Origin: Reticulitermes speratus
Lineage: Eukaryota; Arthropoda; Insecta; Blattodea; Rhinotermitidae
Direction of reading: 5' to 3'
Assembly (NCBI GenBank): GCA_021186555.1
Contig: JAJKFL010000427.1
Location: forward strand, 24,415,238 to 24,479,237
Length of the DNA: 64,000 bases
The notes beneath the pieces were generated by a model, which saw nothing but the letters and a program-made list of their open reading frames with translations, had not been told where the DNA came from and did no database searches. Positions within the stretch are counted from its first letter, which is position 1. Each line of letters begins with the position of its first letter. Positions 22,643 to 34,682 of this stretch are shown in pieces. The translations under genes were made by a program, and so were the position numbers.

Positions 22643-24645
22643 TATGCTTCTAAGTAGCTAACAAGCAGCGCCGGCCTGAGGGACGTGGCAATGATTGCTG
22701 TGTCGTCCGCGTACAATGCCAGCTCAACGTGGCGGGAAGGGACCTGCATGTCGTTGACATACAGACTGAACAAGACAGGAGAGATTAGTCCCCCCTGTGC
22801 TACGCCAGCCCGCATGCCACGACGGGTGGATGTGGCCGTTTGGAAGGACGCTTCGAAAGTCCTATTGTGAAGGTAAGAATATATGGTTTTAAACAGATAT
22901 TAGGGGAAGTTAAGGGCAGTTAGCTTGAAGAGGAGGCCATCGGCCCAAACGGTGTCGAGGGCCTTAGCCACGTCGAGGAAAACTGCGCCTGTTAGCCGCT
23001 TCTCACCAAAGTTTCTGGTCACCCTTTCGACAAGGCGGGCTAGCTTAATAGATGTGCTGTTTTTGGGTCTCAATCCAAACTTCTCATCTCGCACAAGCCC
23101 GCGCCCGCTTACTTCTCTTAAGATCCTACTAAGTAGGGCCTTCTCAAACAACTTGCCAATGGTGTCCAGAAGACTTATTGGACGATACGAAGAGGGTAGC
23201 GCTGGGTCCTTCCCAGGTTCAGAATGGAGATAATGCGGGCGTGCTTCCATACTGATGGGAAGTACTGCGCTAGAAGAGCCGTGTTGAATATCGCGGCGAG
23301 GGAGAGACAGCTCGCTGCGGAAGGTGCTTCAGAGCCCTGTTCGGAATACCGTTTGGGCCCGGCGCCTTGCTGACCTTGAGACCCGGATGCATCCTGTACC
23401 TCCGCGGTGTTGGTTACTTGGACTCGCTTGCAGGTGCATAAGAGTATGCTTGCAGAGCCTGCCAACCATCTCAATAACTGCCGGATTCGACGGGTCGTTT
23501 ACCGGCTGAAACTGAGCATCAAGTCCGTCCGCCAGGGCTTCGGCTTTCTCAGAGTCTGAGACTGCAAGTCCGCCCTGTGTGACCAGGGGTGAAGAGGGAG
23601 TTGGCACTCTCATCACCCGCTTTGTCATCTTCCACAGCGATTGGTCATCGGGATCGAGGCTCTCCAGTATGTCACTCCAGTGCTCATTTCGCCACTCGTT
23701 TAGCTGGTGGGTCACCGATCGCAGAAGGCGGTTGACCTCATCTTTTAGAGCAGGGTCCCTAGTGACTTGCCACTGCCTCCTCAACCGGTTTTTCAGGCGT
23801 ATATCATCCTGAATACGTGCTGGTATTGGTAATCGTGGATCGTCACGGGGCGACTCCTGGGGGTCGACGCCACTAGTGCCTCAGTGATAGCGCTGGACAC
23901 TTCCTCCACACACGTGTCGATTTCCACCCCGTTACGTAGTTTCGGGTGGACGGAAGTCTGTCTCCAGGCAGGCCTGGAATTTGACCCAGTCGGTCCATCT
24001 GAAGTTCGGGCGGTCCGGGAGGTTAAGAAAGGATGATCGACATCTCGTGTCGATCAGTACAGGTAAGTGATCTGAGCTTAGTGCAGAGCACGTTGTCAGA
24101 TACACTGGGATGACTAGGTCTTTAGTTAATACTATGTCTAGGACATCAGGGGTAGCAGAGGAGTTATATGGGATAGTGGTGGGTGTTTCCGGCCCATAAA
24201 TCAAACAGTAATGATCATTGGCGTAATCACGCAGGCGCCTGCCCCTTGTCGTGATTAGCCTCGAATTCCAGTCCACGTGCTTGGCGTTCAGGTCTCCCGC
24301 CATCAGGACGGGAAGCCCTCCGCTCAGGCAGGCAGACAGATCCGCTTCGATTAGGGGCCGGGAGGGCGAAAGGTAAGCCGCCACGATTTTCACCGGTCCG
24401 CTAGCCAACATTACATGTATGGCAGTTGCCTCCAATTGGGTCAGGCCGGGGACGGGTATAGCGTAGTGGTCTATACCCCGGCGGACCAGTATAGCTGTTC
24501 CGCCGCCCTCTGTAGGCCGGTCTGTATGGTGGCAAACATAGTTTGCGAGCCGAAAGACTTGCCCTGATCTGAGATGGGTTTCAGTCAGGAGGCATATATC
24601 AACCCCGTGTCTACCAAGGAAGTGATCCAGCTCCATCTTTTCCAT
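22558..24645 (-). pseudogene. LINE copy C ORF2: endonuclease plus reverse transcriptase (frameshifted)
   Basis: The endonuclease (24,645-23,932) is the best preserved of the window. Blocks include LLTETHLRSGQVF, AILVRRGIDHYAIPVPG, VAAYLSPSR, VLMAGDLNAKHVDWNSR and SALSSDHLPVLID; only the first ~15 residues are missing. A linker (23,784-23,329) and RT pieces follow in shifted frames: SSYRPISLLDTIGKLFEKAL, LTGAVFLDVAKALDTVW, AGVAQGGLISPVLFSLYV and LALYADDTAII. The YADD box is intact. At least three frameshifts and the mariner prevent expression. Confidence 0.85.
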
Positions 24646-24905
24646 CCGCAGGTTTCAATATGGAGACAATACGGGCATACTTCCATACTGACGGGAAGTA
24701 CTGCGCTAGAAGAGCCGCTTTGAATATCGCAGCGAGGAAAGAGACAGCACGCTGTGGAAGGTGCTACAGAGCCCTGTTCGGAATACCGTTTGGGCCCGGC
24801 GCCTTGCTGACCTTGAGACCCCGGATAGCATCCTGTACCTCCGCGGGGTTGGTTAACTTGGGCTGCTTGCAGGTGCATAAGAGTATGCTTGCAGCGCCTC
24901 GCAAA
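24646..24905 (-). mobile_element. LINE fragment C2 (N-terminal RT segment) fused to copy C endonuclease
   Basis: Minus-strand piece matching the start of the RT domain of copies A and C (AAIFKAALLAQYFPSVWK-like, near 24,720-24,660). It joins the endonuclease of copy C at about 24,645, so RT sequence precedes endonuclease sequence. That order is impossible in one intact element. The join lies in a repeated GGATGGA context, which suggests microhomology recombination or template switching. Confidence 0.68.
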
Positions 24906-24918
24906 CCATGCCTGTTGG

Positions 24919-25797
24919 AACCAACCAAAGTGCTAACTAAGGGCGGAGACTTGCGCGGAGCGCAAGTCGACGTCCCTTGATCTGTTTAGCCATTCCTGCG
25001 TTTTACCGCATTGCTGGACTCAATAACAGACTCTTTATTCTGAACTGAGGATTTTGCTTACGCTAACAAATTTAGGGTCTCGATTAAGTCGGGACCTGGC
25101 ACACCGAAGGCTACAGCTCTAAGAGCGTGTAGTTTTTCTAAGTGGGGGGAATACTTGGTTGGATGGCTCCCTGGGATCTGAACCCAGTGTGGCATTTTCA
25201 CAAATAATTTCGCGAAGGATCTAAAACCTGCACACGGATAATTAGTCCTACCGGGGGGGGAATGCGGGCCGTGCCCCGACTTGTTATACCCTGGCATTCA
25301 CCTTACAACTGAGAAAAATCACGGAAAACCTCGGTCAGGGTATTCGAAACGCGCCTAATTTTAGGTGCAGTGTCGGTTGGCCACTAAGGGCCTCGACATA
25401 TTTACTGACCTGTCCCCGTAGCTTGCGCTAGGCGGCTTGGGTCAGCCCTCGGTCAGCGAAGATATCTGCCGAGTTGCTGGGCTAAGGGGTTCCCCACACC
25501 AGCTAACTTAGAGTCGAAGCTCTCGGTTAGAACTCTGATGTGATCAACAAAGAGAGGAACTCCCAAATCCTCGTGAATTTGCACGCTACTCATGTACCAA
25601 GGTGCACCAGTAGCAATGCGAAGGCACTTGGATTGAATAACCTGCAGCTTTCTGAGCTGGGTGCAGGCAGCAGACCTCCAAATGGGGCACGCATAGTCCA
25701 TCATGGGCCGTATGAGCTGCTTATACAGCGGAACCCCGTTCCTGATGGACAGGCCGCTTCTCCTGTGAAGGAGAGAGCTAAGCAGACCGTCGTTGGG
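24919..25797 (-). mobile_element. Jockey-like LINE, copy D: 5'-truncated insertion with target-site duplication
   Basis: An 879-bp minus-strand copy holding the ORF2 C-terminus (25,704-25,453; MMDYACPIWRSAAC, LRIATGAPWYMSSVQIHEDL, NPLAQQLGRYLR) and a ~500-bp 3' UTR. It is flanked by identical 13-bp sequences CCATGCCTGTTGG at 24,906-24,918 and 25,798-25,810. That is the signature of target-primed insertion with 5' truncation. The 3' end on the minus strand is CACTTTGGTTGGTT, with no poly(A). Confidence 0.82.
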
Positions 25798-26294
25798 CCA
25801 TGCCTGTTGGTAGAATTGGGCTGATATTTATACCGGCCAGCGCCGGACTGAAATGCCGTGATTGGCTGTTTGACGTAGGCGGGTCATGCCCAGTGCAGGG
25901 CAGCTCTCTTGTTGAGACGAGGGCCGTTTAGCATGTAGCTTGATACAATGGTGGGAAGAGTTTCCCACACAGTATTTAACATACTTTGTTGTAGGGGATT
26001 TTATACAGTGACACAATTCAGTAGTTTTAAAAACAAAGTAATGGTTCTGAAACGTGGTTTGTTAGTTCAAGGAAATGATATGAATTTGAAAGAAAAGGAG
26101 AAAATTATTCTGACCTAAGAAAGCTGCAGTAACCGAACAATTTTGGATGACACTCGTTGAAGATCTGTGTGGACTATACGTCACGTAGTAGTGACAGGTT
26201 ATTGGAATCTGTGACAGTAAGGGCAGTGCATGGGAAGTAGTCAACAATGGAGAAATAAGAACAGTCAACTATGTTTGTATAATTTACTGCATAC

Positions 26295-26346
26295 AATATT
26301 GCAACATGTTTCGGCTTTTCCTAAAAAAGCCATCATCACGCAATAC
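26295..26346 (-). ncRNA. Hammerhead-ribozyme-like motif, decayed (C3 to G)
   Basis: Minus strand: helix I TATTGC/GCAATA, core GTGATGA (canonical CTGATGA with its first base changed), extra T, helix II GGCTTTT/AAAAGCC, GAAA, then C-AT-G and TT before helix I closes. C3 pairs with G8 in active hammerheads, so this copy should be inactive. Confidence 0.5.
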
Positions 26347-26400
26347 AAAAAACGTAAAGAAAGATTACCACACACAACACAATAAAAATGTTCTCAAATG

Positions 26401-26525
26401 ACACAATATTCAGTCCAACAAAATGTATTCTATTATTTTCAGATATTCTATATTATATAGAATATCTGATAGATATAGAATATCTGAAAATAATAGAGTG
26501 AATTTTGTTGGACTGAATATTGTGT
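26401..26525. repeat. Fold-back palindrome next to a hammerhead-like motif
   Basis: Arm 26,401-26,452 (ACACAATATTCAGTCCAACA ...) is the inverse of 26,475-26,525 (... TGTTGGACTGAATATTGTGT), with a ~20-bp AT-rich centre and several mismatches. It looks like the inner part of a larger fold-back element whose left arm carries the motif at 26,295. Confidence 0.72.
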
Positions 26526-27799
26526 AATTTGATTGTCGACATTACACGATGAGCAATATAAAAAAATGAATAAAATGTTATATTTTTTTTTCATGTGGTT
26601 GAGATCTCTGCTTTACAGACTGTCTGTATTGTAAGATCCGAAACTATATGACAAAAAAGGTAGAATATATTGAAATATATTCATATCATTATGCAGTACT
26701 TTCGATGTGAAGGGGATGAGTTTCCCATACTAAATAGGCCACAATGGATTCAATCTCCTAATAAATTTTGAACAGAGTGCGAGCTGGAGAGGCGTAATCT
26801 CGAGCTGTAGTTATGTTCCTTTACCTTTTTTGTCTTTGTCCTCCATCAACAGTTATGAAGTGTCAAAAGTAAAAAAAAAAAATCAAATGTAGCCCTCTTA
26901 ACTAATTGAAGGCCATCTTTCACTTTACTTGTCAAGGAAGTCTACATATCACAAAGGGATGTCCCATGTAAAGAAGGTGGTCCCTTAGGAGAAAGAGAAG
27001 AAAATAAAAGGATAACATTAAGAAGAAACTTAAGGATACAATTTGTGAAGATATAAAGTGGAAAGATCTGCCTCAGGATCATGTCTAATGTTAGACTTCA
27101 GTGTTAGCAGTGTCGAGCCTACAGGTTCTGCTGCCTGAGTGTCAGTTATGATATAAAGAAACGTTTTCCTCATTTCATATTGACATTCACAGTTTAATTG
27201 TTATGATAAAGAGGCATTGAAATACCACTACTGCCATATTCTGCAGCAGGAATAGTGACCACAGCACAGTATTTTTAATTGCTTGTCTTACTTTGGGTGT
27301 CTGCAATGTGTAATGGTTGAATGCACCTCTGAAACGTCAGAACATTCAACCAATACATTGAGCAAAAACCCAAAACAAAAATGGCAAGTAATTGATCAAC
27401 AACTAGAAGCTTATATCCTTACGATACAGTCTTTTGGGTCTGAATTATCAATATGGGTATTGCATTCATCCAGTAGGTTTCTGTAGATGCTGAGCTGAAA
27501 TTCCCCATATATAAAACATTTCTTTCAAATAAAACAGAGATTAAAACTGGTATTAATATTACAATACTTAAATAATTTATTCAGACTTACAGTTTTCTTG
27601 GGTAATCAAATGTTTTACGGAAAATCAGGCAGGCAAGGAGAACACCCATAATACCAGGACAACTGGTGATCTTATAACTGCTGTGTGCTGTGGCCATTTT
27701 CCATCGTTTTGATTTAGCCACTACCTTAAAACTCGAAATGGATACATTCCCTGCAAGCCTCATCAGATGCTACAAGCAAGAAATCTGCCCTTTGTGGCA

Positions 27800-28690
27800 A
27801 CCTTGTTTCCTTTTCCATTCTGACAACTAGATTTAAACCAAGACAGGCAACGTAAATATAAACGTAACATTGAGGCGCGTTCGCGTAACCATTGTTGCCA
27901 TGGAAAAGCAATAAGTATTACATATTCTGAGTGTGTGTCTGTAGCCTTAGTTATCCAGTATGCAAAGCGCATGTGTCATCTGTGGCCTGTCCAGCACTAT
28001 ATCATTTCTTTTTATATATCTCATAAACGGCACGATTTTCGGAAAAAAAGTATTGAAACATAAAATGTGTGTTTTGATTTTCTCTACAACTTTTGTCTGA
28101 AACATTTCTCATTCTAAGAAGAATTCAGCAAGATATTACCATAAACGTACATAGGTCTTCAAGTAAGGTACAGGTAAAGCAATCCCATTACAGGCCTGGA
28201 CAGACCCTTAGGTTCCAGGAGGTTAAGGCTCCAGATTTCTAGACAATCGGCACATGAAGGTGGTAAGGTTGTCAACCAACCCTACGCACCGGCCACCTTT
28301 ACCCCCAGGAAATATTCCTGGTACTCATTTCTGTTAGAGGCTGAGTGGACCCCAGGGCCATAGTGCTGCCGGAAGGATTATGTCAATGAAAATTTCCAAT
28401 GACAACATCGGGAATCCAACCCGCGACCTTCCGGCTTGTAATGTAGTGCCTCAACCAACTGCGCCACCCCGGTCTTCAAGTAAAGTACCTGTTATTGTTA
28501 TCAGATTCTAATCAAACTTGAATTTTCTACGGCAGATTTTAGAAAAATACGCAAATAAAATTTAATTAAAATCCGTCCAGTGGGAGCCGAGTTGTTCCAT
28601 GCGGGCAGATGGATGGACAGACATGCTGACAGACAGACAAAGGTAATAGTCACTTTTCGCAATTCTGCGAATGCGCCTAAAACTGGCAAC
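27800..28690 (-). repeat. Dispersed ~600-bp repeat family 'R6', copy 1 (SINE-interrupted)
   Basis: The minus strand matches 44,245-44,810 and 54,405-54,960. All have, in order, a TTAGGCGC..TTCGCA..TTGCGAAAA box, a (TGTC)n stretch, CATGGAACAACTCGG-like and AGATTTTAATTAAA-like blocks, TTCAGACAAAAGTTGTAGAG, then CAACAATGGTTACGCGAACG. SINE-1 splits this copy at 28,171-28,470. There is no coding capacity, and I do not recognise the family. Confidence 0.75.
28171..28470 (-). mobile_element. tRNA-derived SINE-1, copy 1
   Basis: On the minus strand the head reads GGTGGCGCAGTTGGTTGAGG (A-box region), and GGTCGCGGGTTGGATTCC (B box) follows about 35 bp later. These are the internal Pol III promoter parts of a tRNA. 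The element ends in GTAATGGGATTGCTTTACCT. Near-identical 17-bp flanks GGTCTTCAAGTAAGGTAC / GGTCTTCAAGTAAAGTAC (28,154-28,170 and 28,471-28,487) are the target-site duplication. A second copy is at 49,230-49,536. Confidence 0.87.
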
Positions 28691-29550
28691 TAATATTTGA
28701 ACATAATGATAATTAAAATACTGTCAGCATATTCCTGCTTCACTTATGTAAATTTGCTTCATCAAAGCCGACTGACTTTTGCTCTGTACCTCATGCGTTG
28801 GTATGTTGAGAACGGATATGTTACAAAACTGTTGCTCCGTCACAGCACACAACAGCAATTTGTGCCTCAATTTTACCTTCCATAAACACAAAAAGAACAA
28901 TCTTATTACAAATTAGGGGGCAGAATTAAATGAAGAAGTCATACAGTCTGTACACCACCATGCTTCTGGCTTTCAAGCATTGAGAAATTTTCCATCTCGA
29001 GTTTCGTTAAGATGTTTTTTTTACTTAAAACCATACACATAACAAACCCTTCCAATTATCACATCTCAATTCCAGCACATTTACACACAGACAAGAAGCA
29101 AAACCTTTCCACTTATTCTGTGAAAATAAACATAGGATATGCAATAATGGTATCTGGAACAATGCCTATCTTTCAGTTCCATTCACTTCATATTCTGTCA
29201 CTTTCCTACAATCCTCCACAAGCACCTCCAATGCATTACATCAGACATCATGTCTCAACATTTGAGCAAATAAAAATCACATTGTGCAAGTCACTGCAGT
29301 AGCCATCATTATTGCAATATCAGCAAGCCTGTAGGTCCCATATGCTGTATCACAAATGTAATTAATTCTACAGCTGTATCTTGGATCTCATAACAGAACA
29401 AGTCTTTGGATTGCTGGGTTTCTAAACTTTTTCCGCCATTTAGGATTGTGAATAAAACATGGCGTGTTTTGGAAGCTCAACCCATGGGGAGACACCATGT
29501 GTGTTGAGTCTGTTAGAGAGTTAGTCACTGTATAACTTACGTCAGCCAAC

Positions 29551-29596
29551 TGCGGTGTGTACACAGTCAGTACGTACTGACTGTGTACACACCGCA
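29551..29596. repeat. Perfect 46-bp palindrome
   Basis: TGCGGTGTGTACACAGTCAG TAC is followed immediately by its exact reverse complement, with no spacer. Nothing similar lies around it and no gene is adjacent. It could be the remnant of a very short fold-back MITE or a cruciform-forming site. Confidence 0.88.
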
Positions 29597-29895
29597 ACAC
29601 GGGACACACAAAACATAAACAGGACATATTTACTTAACTGACCATACATATATACAAAACCAAAACTGAAAAACTAGCCAATGGTGGAAGACATAACATA
29701 ACAAAAACCATATTGTTTCATTTTACCATTTTACTACGAAAATTGACGAACTTTTTTAGGGATTTTATATTCTGTGTTTTTTTTTATATATTTTAAACGC
29801 AGACATTGTAAATAACTGTAATATATATGACAATGAAACTGGACTAAATGTGATAGCAGGCAAAAACATTGGATGTGAAGTAAATGTAGTTTACG

Positions 29896-29942
29896 AGCCC
29901 CCTGAAGATGGCCTTGCAAAGGCCGAAACATGTGTAGGGGTT
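29896..29942 (+). ncRNA. Hammerhead-ribozyme-like motif, apparently intact
   Basis: Helix I AGCCCC/GGGGTT (with G-T wobble), core CTGAAGA, one extra T, helix II GGCC/GGCC with a TTGCAAA loop, GAAA, helix III ACA/TGT with loop TG, and cleavage base A before helix I closes. All core bases match the type I hammerhead consensus. About 75 bp downstream is the box AATGCACGGTGAAAAT, which also follows the motif at 55,675. Confidence 0.65.
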
Positions 29943-30025
29943 GAAGAATGAAGAATATAAAGTTAAAATATAGTGCATTTAGTTGGTGTATAATTTGTGA
30001 ATTGTAAAAAATGCACGGTGAAAAT

Positions 30026-31195
30026 AATATACAAAAGCATTCACGATTGTTTGGTACACCAAGGCCAGCAATTATGTTATTAAAACCTCATCCTAACTGC
30101 TTACACAAAGTAACATTGTGAAGTGATTAGCTCTCTGTAATTGTCTCAACCAAGCAGCTGTTTCTGCATTGTTTTTATCTGTAACACTTGATAATGGGGG
30201 AAAGTGCAGAAACCCAGTCACCGTAAGTGAAATGCATTACTGCCTGAACCCTTTGGAAAGACCAGTCTTCGCACATCAAGCTGATGACAAAAATAGGTAA
30301 CGTATGTGACCTACATTCAGAGTTGGGATGACCATGCATGACCTGTAGAAGGGTGCGATCATGACCCTTGCACACTGCACAGTATTATTTAAATAAATAA
30401 TATATACACGTATTGCATATAACAGAACGGAAACTGAAACGACACCAATTCTTGTGTTGCTGTCACAGATATGTCTGCGTTTCATGGTTCTCTTACTCTG
30501 AACTTCTTATCCCGAGATATGGCAGCTTCTCCTGCGTGCTGCATAACAAAAATTACAATGCCCATGCATAATCCTACACCCTCATATCAATATTACCAAC
30601 ACTCTCACAGCATTAATGTAGGCCTTATCACATAATTACATACACCAAGACTCCTTCTTCTGACACTGTCAATCACTCAGCTGCTGTAACTGTTGTCATT
30701 TCTCTCAGTCCCTCCAACCAAATGCCAGGATACTACCTCAAATTAGGCTACGACCACTTCCTGTCACATCCTTTACAATTCATTAGTCATTCAACATTAT
30801 ACAGTTCAAGTTACTGACAGTATTGTTAAATGAATTGTGAATAAATAAATAAAGTACAATCAAGTCAAGAAATTCTCCACCTTTTATGGAATATGAAGTT
30901 ACATTACTGTGTTCATAAGAGTCTGTCACTGGACAATTTCAGCCAGGATATTCCAGTCCACACACTCATGCCCTTTATGATCCATTTTAATATTATCCCT
31001 CCCAAGTGTTTTCACTAATACTGTCTACAGATTTCTCATCCCCCCATAAATGCTGTATGTCCTATCCATCTTACAGACCGTAATAATATTTGGTGAGAGT
31101 ACAATGTATACCTTGATGATAAATTTATATCACCTTGCACACTTCTAAATGGGAGTTACATAAATTAAAATTAACTCTTCAGGTGTGTGTAAGTA
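30026..31195. other. Intergenic stretch, no gene seen
   Basis: AT-rich sequence with no convincing coding frame. Near 30,855 a short segment (GTCAAGAAATTCTCCACC) resembles the 3' end of the LINE found at 47,630, so this stretch contains old LINE debris. Confidence 0.5.
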
Positions 31196-31667
31196 CAGTG
31201 GACCCTCGAACTTCGAACGGTTTGATGTTCGAACAACTTGAAACTCGAACAAAAAATTCGAGGAAAATCCGGTTTTGAAACTCGAACAAAAACTCGAAGT
31301 CGAACAAACAATCATGTGGTCGCTTCTCTCTCTGCTTGGTCCAGATGAAAGAAGGGTAATTCACCTTCCAGTGAACAGTAATATCCCTCCTACTATTATT
31401 ATTGATTGATTATTATACAATATTTTTATGTATGTACTATTATAAATAAAAATTTTCAATTATTGAAATTAAATATACTTGTTTTATCATTATGATCTTT
31501 TGAAATGGGCACTTAAAATGTTTTATATTGGGTAAATTTTGGGGGTCTGGAACGGATTAATTCAGTTTACATTATTTCTTATGGGGAAATTTAACTCGAA
31601 AGTCGAACAACTTGAAAGTCGAACCGTCTCCTGGAACGGATTGTGTTCGAAGTTCGAGGTTCCACTG
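31196..31667. mobile_element. pogo/Tigger-type MITE
   Basis: A 472-bp element. The left end CAGTGGACCCTCGAACTTCG and right end CGAAGTTCGAGGTTCCACTG are inverted repeats of ~24 bp. TA flanks both sides (31,194-31,195 and 31,668-31,669). Sub-terminal TTCGAAC/GTTCGA repeats add inner pairing. It has no transposase and is non-autonomous. TIR style and TA target fit the pogo branch of Tc1/mariner. Confidence 0.87.
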
Positions 31668-31669
31668 TA

Positions 31670-33640
31670 TTAGGTTCACTGACTCCTGGGAACATACTTT
31701 CAGATATAGAGGTTATGCACTGTCAAATGAGACAAAAAGACAATGAACAGTGACTAGGCAAGGATATGGGAGAAGACAGTCAAAGCCGTTAAAAAAGGTA
31801 GTAACCCCAAATCCACAATGTTTTGAGTAACAATAGCTACTGTATGTCAGAATTGAATATGACAAATTTTAGTAATGCTTACCAGCTGCACACGTTATTT
31901 AGCACTAAATTACCGGATGATATAGATTATGAACTGTGAAAGATGGGTCAGGAAGTATTCGTGGTCAGTTCTGAAGAACTATTCTGGAATTTGCATGAAG
32001 GGGCTGACAAAAAACCATAGTAAATCTCAGACAGTTTATCAGGTGGATTCAAACCCAAAACCTCCTGAATATGAAGCAGTAACTTACACAAATACACAAC
32101 TGATATGCAGTATGATGTAATGTTCCACATGTCACTGCACTCAAAAACAGTTGTAATATTTACACATATATCGTTGATTTCATAAAAGGAAGATAAAAAG
32201 TTTTTCTCACAAACTGCATTATTTTCAGTTTCATATTGCAGTTCTTGTTATACTGTAGACATCACCACAGATGTCCCCTTTGTTTCTATTGTCTAAATAT
32301 ACTGCACAATGATTATGCAAGTGAAGAACTGGAAAAAAAAAAATAGATCTTATTATACAATTATGTTGATAAAATTTAGGATAAAGTTCAAGGGCCTAGT
32401 AGAACACATGCTTTGATACGTTTAAAGCTCAGTGACTACTCTATGTCCCACCGTTCTAACATTAAAAAACTCTCTATTATGACCACACCGTTCCATACGA
32501 TTCTCACAATAAACAGCAGTCATTTCCCTTTGTAGCATTTATGTAGATGTATTGTGTTTACTGTGAGGTAGGAACTGTTTTATATTTTATTTCGATGAAT
32601 TCCATCTTTCCAAGGGATAAATGCACAACCACTGAATGTTCTAGTCACACTCCAGATTTGACTATAAAATACCCAAAATGAAAACGATGCACATAAATTT
32701 CAAGTGATATACTCCATTCAAATACACACACATTTTCTAAACGCATTTTTTGTGAATATATATTTCTCTACTGTCTTCATGTTCATTTACTGCAGATACA
32801 AATACATTTTTTCACAATATTTTTTTGTCTTGTGGCAGAAATTCACAACATATGAGCAAGTGGCAGAGTTACTTAAGCATGTAGGGATTTATTACTTGGC
32901 TTGTACTTCTTTATATATTTACTTTATCAAAAAGTATTTAAATGAAATTTTCAGCTCTTAAAAAGGTGTCATGTACCAATCTTTTAATGACGAACCACTA
33001 CGTAAAAAGATTAATAAAGATACACTGTAAAATAGTGGTATGTACATTCATACGAGCCACTGTACCATATTTACCCAAGCATAAGATGACCTTTGCTCAA
33101 AATCTTCAGTTTTCAGGACAATATGTACACAGCACCTGTAGAATTTTGTGTGAGATTATAAGTTGACCCCTCATTGTTCAGATGATTTACGAAAATATTC
33201 TTGTCTTGTATTTGGTTACTTGCAGTATTAGTCTAGCCATTATTTCTTATCTCTACTTGTTCCTATGAGAGATGATTTCTGGCAGCAGTATCCAAGTTCA
33301 CTTGACAATGTGGCAAGAGTGAAGTGGTAACAAACCAGTAAAAGTTATGCTTTGCATCAGCACCATGGCACAAATTCATACAGGAATGGAGGTAGACAGA
33401 AGTCTATGGTCAGTTTTATGCTCTGACTGCTTTAACCATAACGACAGAACCCCAGTACTCTTCTACTGAGAATTGAACCCTGGCAGTCCGAACTACAAAA
33501 CTTACATGTACATATGCTGATAAGAAAGCATAAATTGTTTTAAAGGCAAATGGCATGCATATGATGTTAGGTTTCATTTTATTTTGCTCCTCCTTCTATA
33601 CAGTGCCAAGCAACAAGCCTACCACAAGTTTAGGTCATTC
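31670..33640. other. AT-rich intergenic DNA 3' of the GT92 gene
   Basis: No recognisable protein, RNA or transposon ends. On the minus strand the closest AATAAA downstream of the GT92 stop codon is at 33,578-33,583, a possible but unproven polyadenylation signal. Confidence 0.45.
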
Positions 33641-33900
33641 CTGTAGTTAACTGGTCACAGTGAAATGAACATGTATGGCAGAATGGAGGTAGAGCTCCAT
33701 GCATTCTTAACCTTGGCACTACGTGGAGATAAGAGCTAAGATTCATTCCTCGGCTGCTTTATGCCCTGCGAAAAGGACCCACTGAATAGGCTGAGTGGGT
33801 CCCAGAGCCGGTCTGGAACTGGTGAAGAGAAAAACGTCTGCCCGTGCCAGGAACTGAAGTGAAATTCACAGTCAACCAGCACATAAATCTAGTCACTATC
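33640..33900 (-). mobile_element. SINE-2, degenerate copy
   Basis: The minus strand matches 56,325-56,600: TTTTTCTCTTCACCAGTTCC, AGACCGGCTCTGGGACCCAC, AAGAATGCATGGAGCT. The tRNA-like head is nearly unrecognisable. It lies just 3' of the GT92 stop codon, perhaps in its 3' UTR. Confidence 0.65.
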
Positions 33901-34141
33901 TAAAGCATGTGTACTGGCCCTTAACCTGGAAAGCAATATATACAGCCGGTTATATCCACTTGCATACATATGCTTAGTATTTCTTTGTGTCCACGTCATT
34001 TTACATTAAATACTTATTCAAGCATGCAGGAGACATCTGTGGTTATGTGCTACATGTAACACCTGGCCTGTCCTTGCAACAGCAAGTCATAAATCTACAT
34101 ATCAGTTCTTCCATATTCGGGTTCACAGCTTACCACTATTG

Positions 34142-34682
34142 CTAGCTCTGTTTCCCCACATCATTCAGAAGTTGAAGTTTTGATTTTGTATTACCGTTGT
34201 CTGGTGGGACAGTTGGCGGTACCGTTTGTTGATATGGAAGTTCTGGCAAGTTACATTTTGCTTTAAGTTCATGCCACTTTGACTTAACACGGTTCACCAA
34301 TCTGTCTTTGTAGCGGTATGCCGTGCGATCTACGACAGAAGCAGTCTTGATACAGTCGTTGCCTCCAAACTCACACACTCGATAATGGTGCAAGATGGCA
34401 GCATCAGGCGGTACATTAAGCGTCCCATGGCCTGGAACAAACTCCCAAATGAAGTGGTTGCCTGCCTCAACCACAAACTCGGGCCTACACAGATACTTTG
34501 AGCGCTGTTTGTGGGGATGCAGTTTGCTTCGCCGGCGAGTCTTACGTAACGTCACGAGTCCTATCTCTGTTGTGTCTGTGGATTTTGCAATACTGGGGTC
34601 ATCTTCCCACTGGAGGTAAAAAAAGGCATTCTGGAATGAGAATGATCCAGTAGTCCTTGTGTTCAGCCGAGTCCCCATCCAC
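34142..34682 (-). CDS. GT92 gene exon 6 (C-terminus, stop codon)
   Basis: Acceptor TTGCTTCTAG|GTGGATG. It completes codon 408 and codes WMGTRLNTRTTGSFSFQNAF, FYLQWEDD, QRSKYLCRPEFVVEAGNHFI, LHHYRVCEFGGNDC and a Pro/Asn-rich tail, ending TAG at 34,142-34,144. Conserved Cys and His residues in the HHYR-CEFGG block match the C-terminal half of GT92. Confidence 0.93.

Larger units (their letters stand above)
21266..24645 (-). mobile_element. Jockey-like LINE, copy C (3'-truncated, split by a mariner)
   Basis: ORF2 from just inside the endonuclease (24,645) to a point past the RT YADD box. The last 50 bp (21,266-21,314) lie beyond the mariner insertion and then break into the 143-bp satellite at GTATTGATGGCGATCC. 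Copy B shows the uninterrupted sequence across the mariner site, which fixes the insertion point at a TA dinucleotide. Confidence 0.82.
25811..27800. other. AT-rich intergenic DNA, no gene seen
   Basis: No open frame with recognisable protein content, and composition typical of the non-repetitive part of this window. It contains a decayed hammerhead-like motif (26,295-26,346) and a fold-back (26,401-26,525). A short A-run lies near 26,870. Confidence 0.6.

Noticed and set aside
34395..34619. Plus-strand frame opposite GT92 exon 6.
   Set aside because: It is a shadow of the minus-strand exon, with no motifs or splice context.
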